From assembly GCA_902463725.1 (NCBI GenBank), contig CABQGK010000011.1, positions 1 to 64,000 on the forward strand: a stretch of 64,000 nucleotides of DNA, read 5' to 3'. The notes beneath the pieces are model-generated. The model saw only the letters and a list, made by a program, of their open reading frames with translations. It did not search any database and was not told where the DNA came from. The stretch comes from an uncultured Sutterella sp. (GTDB lineage Bacteria; Pseudomonadota; Gammaproteobacteria; Burkholderiales; Burkholderiaceae_F). The translations under genes and the position numbers were made by a program. Below, one piece after another: positions 52,051-60,547 of the stretch. The stretch's first letter is position 1. Every line of letters starts with the position of its first letter.

Positions 52051-52932
52051 TCAATCCGCAACGTTGACATCAAAACATTCGTCAATGGTCATTCCCCTAA
52101 GGCTTTTCTTTTTGCGGTAATCACCCCAAGCGCACACGACAGGGCAAAACAGCATAGGCACGCGGCTAGCGATAGCGGCACCAACAAAGTCCATTAGCCC
52201 CTCCATGTTCAAGTTTGAAATCAGGACGGTCGGGAATCCTCGCTGAGAGCGCGCATCAAGCACCTCTTGTAGCTGTGTGCGTTCAAACTCACTACCCGTT
52301 GTGCGTCCAAGCTCATCGACGATCAATAGCGGCACAGAGCCAAGCGCTTTGGTGGCCGCGTTAGCGGAAACAGAAGAGCCAGGGCGGAAAAAGTTGAAGA
52401 ATGTAGGCGCGGTCAAGAACACTGGCGCCAAGCCGCTCTTTCTCACCTCATTGACGATGGCGTTAGCTAAGTGGGTCTTTCCCGTGCCGAATGAGCCGAT
52501 AAGCAGCAGACCGTTCTTGCTTTTTTCCTTATTGCCACTCATGAGACGCGCCATCAAGCCTTCAGCAAATTTGCGCGCCGCCATTACTGCAACCTTTTGA
52601 TTCCTATTGCTATCGTCGACACTGAACGTCTCGAATGTCTGCTTTGCGTCATAGGGCGTTGAGTAGCTACCGAGGATTGCATCAGCCTCACGCTCCAGTC
52701 GTTGCATGCGGCTCAAGAATGCGGCACGCGCACGCAATTTCTCTTCGGCCTCAGCAGCGCACTTTGGGCACCCAGGATTGCTTGTGTTTTTGAGCCTGCT
52801 CCACGTGTAGCAGCCATGCACAGGGCAGTACTCGTGAACACGCGCCGCCGCCATTCTTTCGAGCTGTGCATTCAACAAGTCAGAGGCCTGCATAGGTTTG
52901 TTCTGCTTAAAAGTTTCTGTTGCCATCATCAT
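52051..52932 (-). CDS. DnaC-like helicase loader
   Basis: The 293-residue AAA+ ATPase has a zinc-binding N-terminal part (CPVHGCYTW and PGCPKCAAE), Walker A in GSFGTGKTHLANAI and Walker B in PLLIVDELGR. It should load the host DnaB at the phage origin together with the upstream O-like protein. Three ATGs in a row begin the gene behind AGGGG. Confidence 0.9.
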   Translation of the reverse strand: MMMATETFKQNKPMQASDLLNAQLERMAAARVHEYCPVHGCYTWSRLKNTSNPGCPKCAAEAEEKLRARAAFLSRMQRLEREADAILGSYSTPYDAKQTFETFSVDDSNRNQKVAVMAARKFAEGLMARLMSGNKEKSKNGLLLIGSFGTGKTHLANAIVNEVRKSGLAPVFLTAPTFFNFFRPGSSVSANAATKALGSVPLLIVDELGRTTGSEFERTQLQEVLDARSQRGFPTVLISNLNMEGLMDFVGAAIASRVPMLFCPVVCAWGDYRKKKSLRGMTIDECFDVNVAD

Positions 52933-52965
52933 GTTTTCCCCTAGTGACTTTCCCCGTGATAGCCG

Positions 52966-54036
52966 TTAATCGGCACGCGCCGTGTCGCCGTAGAGCGGCG
53001 ATAAGTCGTAATAGTCGACGTCACCCTGCAGCGCTTGGCTGATCTTTGCGCGCCGTTCCGTCTCTTGCTGTCGTGGTGATTTCTGATGCCGTTTTCCGTA
53101 CCATTCGGCGTTAAAGCCCTGCCATCCTTGTTCGAGCTGGAAGGTCATGGCTTCTTGCAACGTTAAGCCCGCCTTTTCAGACTCTCGGATCATGGCATTG
53201 AGCATGTACGGCGTGACGCGCACGCGCTTGGAGCGATTGCCATTGGCGCCACGGCTCTTGAGCTCACACCAATTCGCCCAAACCTCGTCGCTAACGCCTT
53301 CAGGCTTTTGGACAGACTCAGGCTTTTGGCCTTCAGGGTCTTGGGCTTGGCTAGCCTTCTTGCGGCCGCGCTTCTTCGGAGCGGCCACTGGCGCCGCCGC
53401 TTGCGCCTGATCGTTCATTGGCGGCAAAGGCGCTTCTGCGGTCGCTACCGACTGAGCGACCTCAGTGCCCGACAAAACGCCATCGGTTTCGTAAAACGAG
53501 TTGAGCATCTCGTCGACGTTTTGCGGAATTTCGGTTTTTGTTTCCCCCACACCCCCTTCTATCTCTTTATTACTTATAGATATATCTTTATATATAAGGG
53601 GGGTATGGGGGGAAATTGAATTTTCTTCAGTGTTGTTAGCGACTGGCTTGCGAGTCGCTAGCGAGTCGCTAGCGAGTGGCTTTTCTGTCGCTTGCGAGTC
53701 GCTAGCCACTTGCTTGCGAGTTGCTGACTTCTTGGAAACCCTTGTCTTTTGGGCGTTTGCGCGATTGCGTTCACTGCGCTTCTGAGATTCTGCAAGCAGT
53801 GCGTCACACTTTTCGTTGTGATATTTGCCGTCACGCAATTCAAAAAACTGCTCCAAAACAAACTCAACTGCATTTTCGCTAGCGAGTCGCTTGATGTTCG
53901 CTACCCAGTCGCTAGCGAGTGGCTTGCCAGTCGCTAAATACTGGTCAACCATGTCAACGAAAATCCCTTTCTGCTCGAAAGTGAGAAATTTCGTTTCCAT
54001 GGCGTAGTCGCCGATATTGTGTGTGTACGCGTTCAT
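52966..54036 (-). CDS. Replication initiation protein, O-like, with DUF1376-type N-terminus
   Basis: The 356-residue protein starts MNAYTHNIGDYAMETKFLT, matching the DUF1376 winged-helix domain common in phage initiators. The middle is low-complexity and hydrophilic (about 85-240). The C-terminal part (PYMLNAMIRESEKAGLTLQEA, about 280-330) may contact the loader. Iteron repeats lie inside the gene, so it probably contains the origin it binds. Confidence 0.85.
   Translation of the reverse strand: MNAYTHNIGDYAMETKFLTFEQKGIFVDMVDQYLATGKPLASDWVANIKRLASENAVEFVLEQFFELRDGKYHNEKCDALLAESQKRSERNRANAQKTRVSKKSATRKQVASDSQATEKPLASDSLATRKPVANNTEENSISPHTPLIYKDISISNKEIEGGVGETKTEIPQNVDEMLNSFYETDGVLSGTEVAQSVATAEAPLPPMNDQAQAAAPVAAPKKRGRKKASQAQDPEGQKPESVQKPEGVSDEVWANWCELKSRGANGNRSKRVRVTPYMLNAMIRESEKAGLTLQEAMTFQLEQGWQGFNAEWYGKRHQKSPRQQETERRAKISQALQGDVDYYDLSPLYGDTARAD
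53555..53935. repeat. Iteron array and AT-rich tract (candidate prophage origin)
   Basis: The 11-bp unit GCGAGTCGCTA or near variants lies at 53650, 53661, 53672, 53694 and 53716 (three contiguous), and again at 53882 and 53915. An AT-rich tract lies at 53559-53597. Eleven is not a multiple of three, so the repeat is kept at DNA level, not protein level. Confidence 0.7.
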
Positions 54037-54062
54037 AGTTCACCTAATTGAGTTCACACGCC

Positions 54063-54314
54063 TTAGTCACTTAACCCGTCGACGTCAGCGGCGCCGCGCG
54101 TTCCGTTCAGACTCCGTTGATTCCGCATTCCTCGCGCCAGTACTCTAGAGACATGAACTTGCTCATCAACGTACTGGCTCAACGCAATGACAATCACGTC
54201 CTGCCGAGATACGCCAATCGCGACGGCAATCAAGTCAAGCGCCTCAACAAGCTCTTTTGGAGCCTTCAGGCGCAGGTCAAAATCACCTTTGCGTAGTTCT
54301 GGACGGATGAACAT
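54063..54314 (-). CDS. Ribbon-helix-helix-like small protein
   Basis: The 83-residue protein contains FDLRLKAPKELVEALDLIAV followed by GVSRQDVIVIALSQYVDEQ, the strand-helix-helix pattern of RHH regulators. It lies between the cro-like and replication genes, where lambda has cII. The role is unknown. Confidence 0.65.
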   Translation of the reverse strand: MFIRPELRKGDFDLRLKAPKELVEALDLIAVAIGVSRQDVIVIALSQYVDEQVHVSRVLARGMRNQRSLNGTRGAADVDGLSD

Positions 54315-54317
54315 TTA

Positions 54318-54527
54318 TTAGTTACCAAAAGGGGGAAAACGCTTCCAGGTCTTGAGTTTGGGGAATCTGAACCGCAGGTCATTCTCTCTGGTCTTACTCA
54401 TCCCAACTTTTACCCACTCGCTAATTGATGGCTGCGCTACTCCAAATAGCTTTGCCGCGGCTGTCTGCGACCCAAGTTCTTCGACCAATGCACGGGCGAT
54501 CTGCGCCGACCGTTCATTTGTTGTCAT
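54318..54527 (-). CDS. Cro/YdaS-like transcriptional regulator
   Basis: The 69-residue protein has the helix-turn-helix SQTAAAKLFGVAQPSISEWV (about 20-39). It diverges from the CI-like gene and starts behind AGGAG. By position it is the lytic-side regulator of the leftward early operon. Confidence 0.82.
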   Translation of the reverse strand: MTTNERSAQIARALVEELGSQTAAAKLFGVAQPSISEWVKVGMSKTRENDLRFRFPKLKTWKRFPPFGN

Positions 54528-54549
54528 GGTTATGGCTCCTGTTGTTTTA

Positions 54550-54565
54550 TATAGGCACTACTATA
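54550..54565. promoter_or_regulatory. Candidate repressor operator between cro-like and cI-like genes
   Basis: The sequence is TATAG-GCACTA-CTATA, a 5-6-5 inverted repeat. The same architecture appears at 55448-55463. Further half sites (CATAGCC, ATAGC, GCTAT) lie between here and 54597. Confidence 0.65.
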
Positions 54566-54613
54566 TCATGACATAGCCATAGCTTGGATGAGTTGCTATA
54601 GGATTTTTTATAT

Positions 54614-55318
54614 ATGAACACTCTCTCAGAACGCATCCAGTGGCTCCTTGAGACATTCGATATTTCTCAAACTGAGCTTGCTAAATTGGCAAATGTGAAA
54701 CAGCCTTCTGTTGCCAATTGGCTCAATGGCCGCACAAAAACACTCACATCAGCAGTGGCGTTGAATATCTGCTCTAAGTTGCCAGTGCTGATGCCTTGGC
54801 TTGTCTATGGGCAAGGCGATGCGCTTGCCGCTGGCGCCAGTGTTTCCGCCGTCGACACGACAGAGAATTACGACTCAGCCGATGAAGATGACCCACTCGT
54901 TTACATTCAAGTTTCAGGAATAAGCTGTAGCGCCGGCCCCGGATTTATCCCTGATTTCTACGAGGATGAAACAAGAGAATCTCGCGCTTATAGACTCAGC
55001 TGGCTACAGAAGCACCATTACAACCCAGAGAAATTGAAGGTGTTCACAGTAACGGGCGAGTCCATGGAGCCGCTACTGTGGGACGGTGATTCCATTACCG
55101 TCGACACAACACAGCGAGAGATTAGAAACGATCGAGTATTTGCATTCACGTATGAAGGGGAATTCAGAGTGAAGCGATTGCGCAAGCAGTTGGACGGCGG
55201 GGTTTTGGTAATCTCAGAAAATCCAAGTTGGCAGCCTGAAAAGATTGCCGCCCAAGACACAGAACGTCTATTCATCATCGGAAGAGTGATAGACAAATCA
55301 GGCTCTGGTGGACTCTAA
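54614..55318 (+). CDS. CI-like repressor (XRE plus S24 peptidase domain)
   Basis: The 234-residue repressor has an HTH at about 18-37 (SQTELAKLANVKQPSVANWL). The C-terminal LexA-like protease has Ser in VTGESMEPLLWDGD and Lys in EFRVKRL. A SCSAG near residue 101 is a candidate Ala-Gly self-cleavage site. The start has no Shine-Dalgarno sequence, as in leaderless lambda cI. A terminator follows. It should hold both early operons silent. Confidence 0.92.
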   Translation: MNTLSERIQWLLETFDISQTELAKLANVKQPSVANWLNGRTKTLTSAVALNICSKLPVLMPWLVYGQGDALAAGASVSAVDTTENYDSADEDDPLVYIQVSGISCSAGPGFIPDFYEDETRESRAYRLSWLQKHHYNPEKLKVFTVTGESMEPLLWDGDSITVDTTQREIRNDRVFAFTYEGEFRVKRLRKQLDGGVLVISENPSWQPEKIAAQDTERLFIIGRVIDKSGSGGL

Positions 55319-55339
55319 CCCTATCGCGTAAAAGATTGC

Positions 55340-55369
55340 GCCCTGGCACTCACAGTGTCGGGGCTTTTT
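55340..55369 (+). terminator. Intrinsic terminator after the repressor gene
   Basis: The 11-bp stem GCCCTGGCACT (55340-55350)/AGTGTCGGGGC (55354-55364), with two G-U pairs and a 3-base loop, is followed by five T. Confidence 0.85.
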
Positions 55370-55447
55370 GTTGCTCGCAAAAACTGCACAAGTTAGCTAG
55401 TACTATAAAAAATAGCCGCTCCTATTGAAACATTCGTGCGCACCTGA

Positions 55448-55463
55448 TATAGTTATGCCTATA
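55448..55463. promoter_or_regulatory. Second candidate repressor operator, ahead of the rightward early operon
   Basis: The sequence is TATAG-TTATGC-CTATA, the same 5-6-5 inverted repeat as 54550-54565. It lies 23 bases before the first gene of the rightward operon. CTAT-N5-ATAG also occurs near 55402. Confidence 0.65.
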
Positions 55464-55485
55464 GCTAATTTAGCAGGAGAGCACA

Positions 55486-55683
55486 ATGCTTGAGACATTC
55501 TTTGCCACCTTCTTCACGGTCTTCACGGGCGAGCGCTATCGCCCAGGAGAGCACCGTCAGCTTGCGCGGCAGTTCGCTGCGCTTCTCATTGGGCTGTCTC
55601 TGGTCATCATCGCGCTGTGCTACCTGAAGGCTAATTACGGAGTCGAGGCCGCCGCATGGTTGGCTGCGCACTTTGAACACTAA
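55486..55683 (+). CDS. Small membrane protein, unknown
   Basis: The 65-residue protein has one clear membrane helix (about 31-47, FAALLIGLSLVIIALCYL). AGGAG precedes the ATG. It is the first gene of the rightward early operon. Lambda-type phages often encode small inhibitors or exclusion proteins here; no match was recognised. Confidence 0.6.
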   Translation: MLETFFATFFTVFTGERYRPGEHRQLARQFAALLIGLSLVIIALCYLKANYGVEAAAWLAAHFEH

Positions 55684-55713
55684 TCGGTTAACGGAACAAA
55701 GGGGAATATCACC

Positions 55714-56397
55714 ATGACGACTCGAGAAGAACGCCGCCGCGAGTACAAAAGGTACATCGAGGACATGAGCGAATTGATGAGTATGCAACACGGCTACAAG
55801 TGCTCTGCGGGAGTATTGCACGTCGACAAAGTCTATAGCGACGAATCGAGTGACTTGGCATTAGATGTTCATTTCGTGCCCTCAGCCATCCTTACCGCAG
55901 AACCGAGCGCATGCGTGCGCATCAGTCCAGATGAAATTAGAACCTATGTGTCATTGCGCCTGACTGATGAAGAGCTTGAGCAATACGAGTCACTCCTGCC
56001 GCTTGCTGGCAAGGACTTGCACCGTGCTGAACAAGAGTTTGTGCTACAGCGATACATGTTGAATGTCTACCGATTATTAGTAGATCCAATGTGTAGTTCT
56101 TTGCTTGGTAACGTCAATGAGTGGCGAAAGGGGCAATTCGACTTTCTTGGGAACAGCCTTGAATTTTTTGGCCTCACCGTTGAAAACGGCTGCTTAAAGG
56201 CGTGCGCGCAAATTGGCGCTATTTATTTGTTCGATCCAGTCAGGATTGACAAATTTGTTCACTGCATTTTTGCATTTTTGTTAGGGCTATGCGTTTGCGT
56301 GCCGAAAGCTTTTGAAATGTACAAGGAAGAGGGCGCCGATCTTTTCTGCGGCTTCAAAAAACTAACGCGCCCGAATATCAACATCATCAGAGTCTAA
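55714..56397 (+). CDS. Early prophage protein, unknown
   Basis: The 227-residue protein starts with a highly charged helix (REERRREYKRYIEDM) and has one hydrophobic segment near residue 190 (FVHCIFAFLLGLCVCVP). No domain was recognised. It is in the rightward early operon. Confidence 0.6.
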   Translation: MTTREERRREYKRYIEDMSELMSMQHGYKCSAGVLHVDKVYSDESSDLALDVHFVPSAILTAEPSACVRISPDEIRTYVSLRLTDEELEQYESLLPLAGKDLHRAEQEFVLQRYMLNVYRLLVDPMCSSLLGNVNEWRKGQFDFLGNSLEFFGLTVENGCLKACAQIGAIYLFDPVRIDKFVHCIFAFLLGLCVCVPKAFEMYKEEGADLFCGFKKLTRPNINIIRV

Positions 56398-56414
56398 CAC
56401 CTAAGGAGACAAAC

Positions 56415-56681
56415 ATGCTCGTTACTTACTCAGCACTAGAACCGTTTCTTCCAACTCTGCGACGTGTCGAAGAAAATGGCAGTGGCTTCAACGGAACTTA
56501 CGAAGTTTGCAAAGAGCTTGAAGATAAGGCTATTAACAACACCCTCACGTCAGAAGACTTGCGTAATCACATCATGGCGGGGATGAGTATCGCTGTAAGC
56601 CGCAACAAATTTGATCTTTTTCAAGCGCTTTGTGGCGCGTCCAGAGCGTTAGGCGAGCTTGAAAAGACAGCAACCGCCTAA
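56415..56681 (+). CDS. Early prophage protein, unknown
   Basis: The 88-residue protein is helical and starts behind AAGGAG. The last codons (GELEKTATA) and stop are copied again at 57030-57056 as a non-coding remnant, showing that a local duplication included this 3' end. Confidence 0.6.
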   Translation: MLVTYSALEPFLPTLRRVEENGSGFNGTYEVCKELEDKAINNTLTSEDLRNHIMAGMSIAVSRNKFDLFQALCGASRALGELEKTATA

Positions 56682-56753
56682 GCGACATCCTCGCTGTGAC
56701 AGTGTGGCCGCTGTAGCAGCGAGGACGCCAAATACCACGATGGGAAGCCACAA

Positions 56754-57023
56754 ATGAAAAAACTAACTCTCGATGACATTGAGCGATTGAATCGCGTTCT
56801 CAACTCACTGCAACTAAAAATCAATGAATGCAAGGAAATATTGAGGGCACTTAATGAAGTCGCTTTAGCTAACGAGCGCGGAGCGGATTGCCACGGGGTC
56901 GTAATCCAGTACAGCGATCACAGAGCTCTCTTCAGCTATGAAAAGGCTCTTGGAAAGCTGACGGTTTGCGTTTTTGGAATTCTTCTATTTGCGCGTTGTC
57001 TCAAAAAGAACCTTCGAGCTTAA
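56754..57023 (+). CDS. Early prophage protein, tandem paralogue 1
   Basis: The 89-residue protein starts MKKLTLDDIERLNRVLNSL and is paralogous to the next gene: both share LTLDDI..LN, INECKEIL..LNE-type sequence and an ANERG/DKERG motif. The C-terminal part is hydrophobic. Function is unknown. Confidence 0.65.
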   Translation: MKKLTLDDIERLNRVLNSLQLKINECKEILRALNEVALANERGADCHGVVIQYSDHRALFSYEKALGKLTVCVFGILLFARCLKKNLRA

Positions 57024-57077
57024 TAAAGTGAGCTTGAAAAGAAAGCAAATGCCTAAGTAGGCACACAAGTGGCAGAC

Positions 57078-57362
57078 ATGAAAAGCCTAACTCTTGATGA
57101 CATTAAGCAATTGAATAGCACTCTCGACTTACAGTACCGCATCATGTGTGAATGCAAGGAAATATTGAAGACACTCAATGAGTTCGCCTTGGATAAAGAG
57201 CGCGGCTTTAGTTTGAGGTATGGCACGCGCGCTCTCAACCTTAATGGTCACATCCAGTTCGTCGACTATGAAACTGCTCTTAGGAGTCTGATGGTTCGAG
57301 TTGCTGGGATTTGTATATATGCGAGCAGTCTCGAGCAGATCATTGACGCTCAAAAGGAGTAA
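57078..57362 (+). CDS. Early prophage protein, tandem paralogue 2
   Basis: The 94-residue protein starts MKSLTLDDIKQLNSTLDL. The ATG at 57078 is chosen by alignment with paralogue 1; a GTG lies 9 bases earlier. It keeps the same hydrophobic C-terminal segment (LMVRVAGICIYASSL). The next gene begins 3 bases after its stop. Confidence 0.65.
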   Translation: MKSLTLDDIKQLNSTLDLQYRIMCECKEILKTLNEFALDKERGFSLRYGTRALNLNGHIQFVDYETALRSLMVRVAGICIYASSLEQIIDAQKE

Positions 57363-57365
57363 CAC

Positions 57366-58337
57366 ATGTCCAACGAAACGAACGCGAGCCATCTCGCCGA
57401 GTCTATGCAGGATGTGGTTGAGCGTCTCTTTGGAACTGAAGACGAACCATTGAAGACCACAGCGACCAATCCTAACTGCGACGAATTCGTGAGCACACTG
57501 CGTGACATTAAAAGCGCCATTGTGGCCATCATGGACGCGGCTGGAGATGCTAGAGACACGCTTGATGAGGCACATATCTCAACAGAGATACATGGCAAGC
57601 CAAGAACGCCAGTTACAGATGAGCTTCTCAAGATGTGCGTCAAGGATGTTCAGGAGAGCGCCAGCAAACTTGAGAAATTGCTTGAGCCCGTTGAAGACAT
57701 TAATCAGCGCATTTTGTCCCTTAAGTACAGCCTAGCCAATCCTACCCCTGAAAAGTTTGACGCCCTCATCGCTGGCATGGATGAGGCGCTACTGCAGGTG
57801 ATTTTCGAGGGAGAGCAAACGATAAAGCTGATCGACGAAGCGGAGCTGATTGCTAAAGACTTTGACCCGTTCACAACGCCTCTACCAGATCAAATCGTAG
57901 CGCTATGCGTGAAAAAGATCCCAACGTATGTGCACGTATTTAAGCAGGCTGTTGAGCGTGTAGCAATCGAAAAACAGCATTACACCGCGCTTATGAACGT
58001 AGTTAAAGCACGTGAAGCAACCGCCACGGCACCAGAGCAAAAAGACATGAGCACGACAAACCTGACAAACGCAGATATCTCCGAACTGGAGGCCATGAGC
58101 ACCGACAAAGAAAACCTAGCGCCAATGGCCGTGTTTTACGGCGCCGTGCTCTCGTACATCGACCCGCATGCCGTGCTTAAGGGGTATCGCGCGGCCGCCG
58201 CCGCAGGCGCCTTGCGCAACATCTCATCTGACTTCAGAGAGCGCAGTGTGCAGAAGATTCTCCTCGCACGCGGCGTGCCACAAGAGCAGATTGTTGACTT
58301 TTCCTTGGCTGCACACTCTGAGTGCTTAGACGAATGA
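57366..58337 (+). CDS. Early prophage protein, unknown
   Basis: The 323-residue acidic protein is largely helical, with likely coiled-coil stretches. An internal ATG near 58047 begins a compact C-terminal part (about 95 residues) rich in Ala. It lies immediately before recT, a place often held by an exonuclease or recombination partner, but no nuclease motif is visible. Confidence 0.6.
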   Translation: MSNETNASHLAESMQDVVERLFGTEDEPLKTTATNPNCDEFVSTLRDIKSAIVAIMDAAGDARDTLDEAHISTEIHGKPRTPVTDELLKMCVKDVQESASKLEKLLEPVEDINQRILSLKYSLANPTPEKFDALIAGMDEALLQVIFEGEQTIKLIDEAELIAKDFDPFTTPLPDQIVALCVKKIPTYVHVFKQAVERVAIEKQHYTALMNVVKAREATATAPEQKDMSTTNLTNADISELEAMSTDKENLAPMAVFYGAVLSYIDPHAVLKGYRAAAAAGALRNISSDFRERSVQKILLARGVPQEQIVDFSLAAHSECLDE

Positions 58338-58353
58338 GTCAACTCCTCCAGTA

Positions 58354-59250
58354 GTGACCGAAAACACAAAAAACGTCGATTTTTATAGAGAAAGTAAAGA
58401 AAAAATGGAAGAAAACAGCAAAAAATACGCACCAACCCCTGCTGAAATCGCGACGGTTAAGCAGAGCATGAATTACGTGTTCAACAACTACAAGGGGCAG
58501 GTATTAGCCGCACTGCCCCCTGGCGTGTCCGTTGATCGCTTTCAGCGCATTGTCCGCTTTGCGGCGATGGAAGAAAATACAGCTAAAGAAATTTCAAAGT
58601 GCACGCCACAGTCTTTTGCTGCGGCCGTGGTTTCTGCCGCACTGCTTGGACTCGAGCCAGGATCTAAACACGGTCTCTGCTACTTTGTGCGGTTCAAGGA
58701 TCAATGCAATCTACTCATCAGCTACAAGGGAAAGATTGAGCTTGCACGCCGTGCTGGGCACCTCATCAGCATATCCGCCAATGTCGTGCGTAAGAACGAT
58801 CAATTCAGCTATGACTTGGGCACCAATTGCTACGTGAAGCACCATATGCCGCTGGACGGTGACCGTGGTGAGATTATCGGCGCCTATGCCGCCGCCAAGC
58901 TCAAGAATGGTGGTGAGCAAGTCTATATCCTGACCAAATCAGACATTGAAGAGGTTAAGGCGGCAGCCACAACGCGCTCGCCAAACAACAAATTGCCTGC
59001 TACGTGGGTCAAACATGAAGAGGCCATGATCAGAAAGACCGCGATCAACCGCCTCATGAGCCTCATCCCCGTGTCTCCCGTGATGATTCAAATGCAAGAG
59101 ACCGTTGAACAGATCAACGGCCACGGCGCCACTGAGTACGTCGACAGTGATGGTGTCGTTCACCGTCCGAATGACCCTGACGCCGAAAGTTACATTGATG
59201 TTGATGACATTGATGAGGCTGAAGAGATTGCCGCTATTTCCGCAGATTAG
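58354..59250 (+). CDS. recT: RecT-family single-strand annealing protein
   Basis: RecT proteins anneal complementary single strands in phage recombination. The protein has TPQSFAAAVVSAALLGLEPG, the YKGKIELARRAG motif and MIRKTAINRLMSLIP, characteristic of RecT. The C-terminus is acidic (DVDDIDEAEEI). The start may be the GTG at 58354 (298 residues) or the ATG at 58405 (281). No RecE/exonuclease partner is recognised nearby. Confidence 0.92.
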   Translation: MTENTKNVDFYRESKEKMEENSKKYAPTPAEIATVKQSMNYVFNNYKGQVLAALPPGVSVDRFQRIVRFAAMEENTAKEISKCTPQSFAAAVVSAALLGLEPGSKHGLCYFVRFKDQCNLLISYKGKIELARRAGHLISISANVVRKNDQFSYDLGTNCYVKHHMPLDGDRGEIIGAYAAAKLKNGGEQVYILTKSDIEEVKAAATTRSPNNKLPATWVKHEEAMIRKTAINRLMSLIPVSPVMIQMQETVEQINGHGATEYVDSDGVVHRPNDPDAESYIDVDDIDEAEEIAAISAD

Positions 59251-59261
59251 TTGAGGGCGCC

Positions 59262-59657
59262 ATGGGCTATCTGGAAACAATGGAGCAGATCAACAAAGTG
59301 CTTTCTCAGCTGCCGTTCTATTACGGAGCAAAGGCCTCATTTTGCAGAGAGGGTAAAGATCACCCCGCCGCTAAGGTCGCTGCTGACTTTGTGTTTTTCA
59401 TCTATTCGCCTAACTTGTGTCACACAGAGCGGAACGGTAATGATGCCGTTTCAATCGCGTTCCCTGAATGGCGAAAAGCTGAACAAGTGATTGTGAGCCT
59501 GTACAAAGAGTCTTCGACCCCTACCGTATGTGTCCGTAGGGGCGGCACGCGTGTTTATATCGGATTTTCCATAGAGATGCCTGATTGCGTATACGACATT
59601 TTCCAAAAAGCTCGCATCATGTCAACGATTGGGAGTCACATTGATGGCTATTACTAA
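59262..59657 (+). CDS. Early prophage protein, unknown
   Basis: The 131-residue protein is not recognised. It starts behind GAGGGCG 11 bases after recT and overlaps the next gene by 14 bases, so it is translated as part of the recT operon. Confidence 0.6.
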   Translation: MGYLETMEQINKVLSQLPFYYGAKASFCREGKDHPAAKVAADFVFFIYSPNLCHTERNGNDAVSIAFPEWRKAEQVIVSLYKESSTPTVCVRRGGTRVYIGFSIEMPDCVYDIFQKARIMSTIGSHIDGYY

Positions 59658-60150
59658 CGACAGCAACAGAAGCGAAACGGTAGCAAAACTAGCTGAACAA
59701 ATCGCGGCACGCGCCTATGAGATCTTTGGTGACGGCTACAAGGGGCACCGTTGCGTTATCGCCAGTACGGATGACGCGGAAGAGATCGAGCGCGAGCTTA
59801 ATGCCGCTTTCGAAGTAATCGAGGTGATACAGGGCAAGCGTAGTGATGGTGAAAGGTTCATTTTCTCTGTCGAGCTGGCAAGCAGCGAGGAATTGTTCTA
59901 TTTGGCTGAGGTGTATGAATGCCTAAACGCGACTCTTCCAGACGGAGCCTTAGCAAAGGTTGTGATCAACGGTAGTGGCGAAACAAGCTCAACGATACTA
60001 GTCAAATTCGACATTAAGCACGCTTGCTACCAAGTGAAAACAGGGCACTTAGCCTTCACGCTACACCTAGGTCAAGAGGAATTAGAAAACGACATTGTCG
60101 TGAAGAGTTTAAAAGAAGAGCAGGGTGGCGAAAATGGCACGGATGTATGA
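59644..60150 (+). CDS. Early prophage protein, unknown
   Basis: The 168-residue acidic protein starts MAITNDSNRSETVAKLAEQ; the ATG at 59644 follows GGGAG. It ends in a Lys/Glu-rich tail and overlaps the next gene by 17 bases. No domain was recognised. Confidence 0.6.
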   Translation: MAITNDSNRSETVAKLAEQIAARAYEIFGDGYKGHRCVIASTDDAEEIERELNAAFEVIEVIQGKRSDGERFIFSVELASSEELFYLAEVYECLNATLPDGALAKVVINGSGETSSTILVKFDIKHACYQVKTGHLAFTLHLGQEELENDIVVKSLKEEQGGENGTDV

Positions 60151-60547
60151 CCAAAACATTGAGCTCATTGCTGAAACAGCGCGCCGACTCTTCAGCTGGC
60201 GCCTTAATGAAGTAACAGAGATCACCGTGTACACAAAGGAATATCCAGTGTCACGCCGCACCGTCACCGACTGCCTCAAGGTGCTTGAAAAAATTGTCAA
60301 CGGTGACTGCGTAGCAAAGTATGTGCGCCACAGTGGTCAATTGATGATGACTGGCTATGTTTGGCGCCAGCACTATGGCGTTGTGCCGCACATCACCTGT
60401 GGTTCGCTGCTAGTCGACACCATGGAAAAGCAAGCCGTGTTTCTGTGCGACGGTGTTGGGTTCACATTGAAGCTCAACACATTGCTGAGTGATTGGGTAG
60501 ATATCGCATCTGCCCCATTTATCGATGGAGTCGTGAGCCATGCCTAA
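60134..60547 (+). CDS. Early prophage protein, unknown
   Basis: The 137-residue protein starts MARMYDQNIELIAETARRL; the ATG at 60134 follows AGGGTGG. It overlaps both neighbours. No domain was recognised. Confidence 0.6.
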   Translation: MARMYDQNIELIAETARRLFSWRLNEVTEITVYTKEYPVSRRTVTDCLKVLEKIVNGDCVAKYVRHSGQLMMTGYVWRQHYGVVPHITCGSLLVDTMEKQAVFLCDGVGFTLKLNTLLSDWVDIASAPFIDGVVSHA

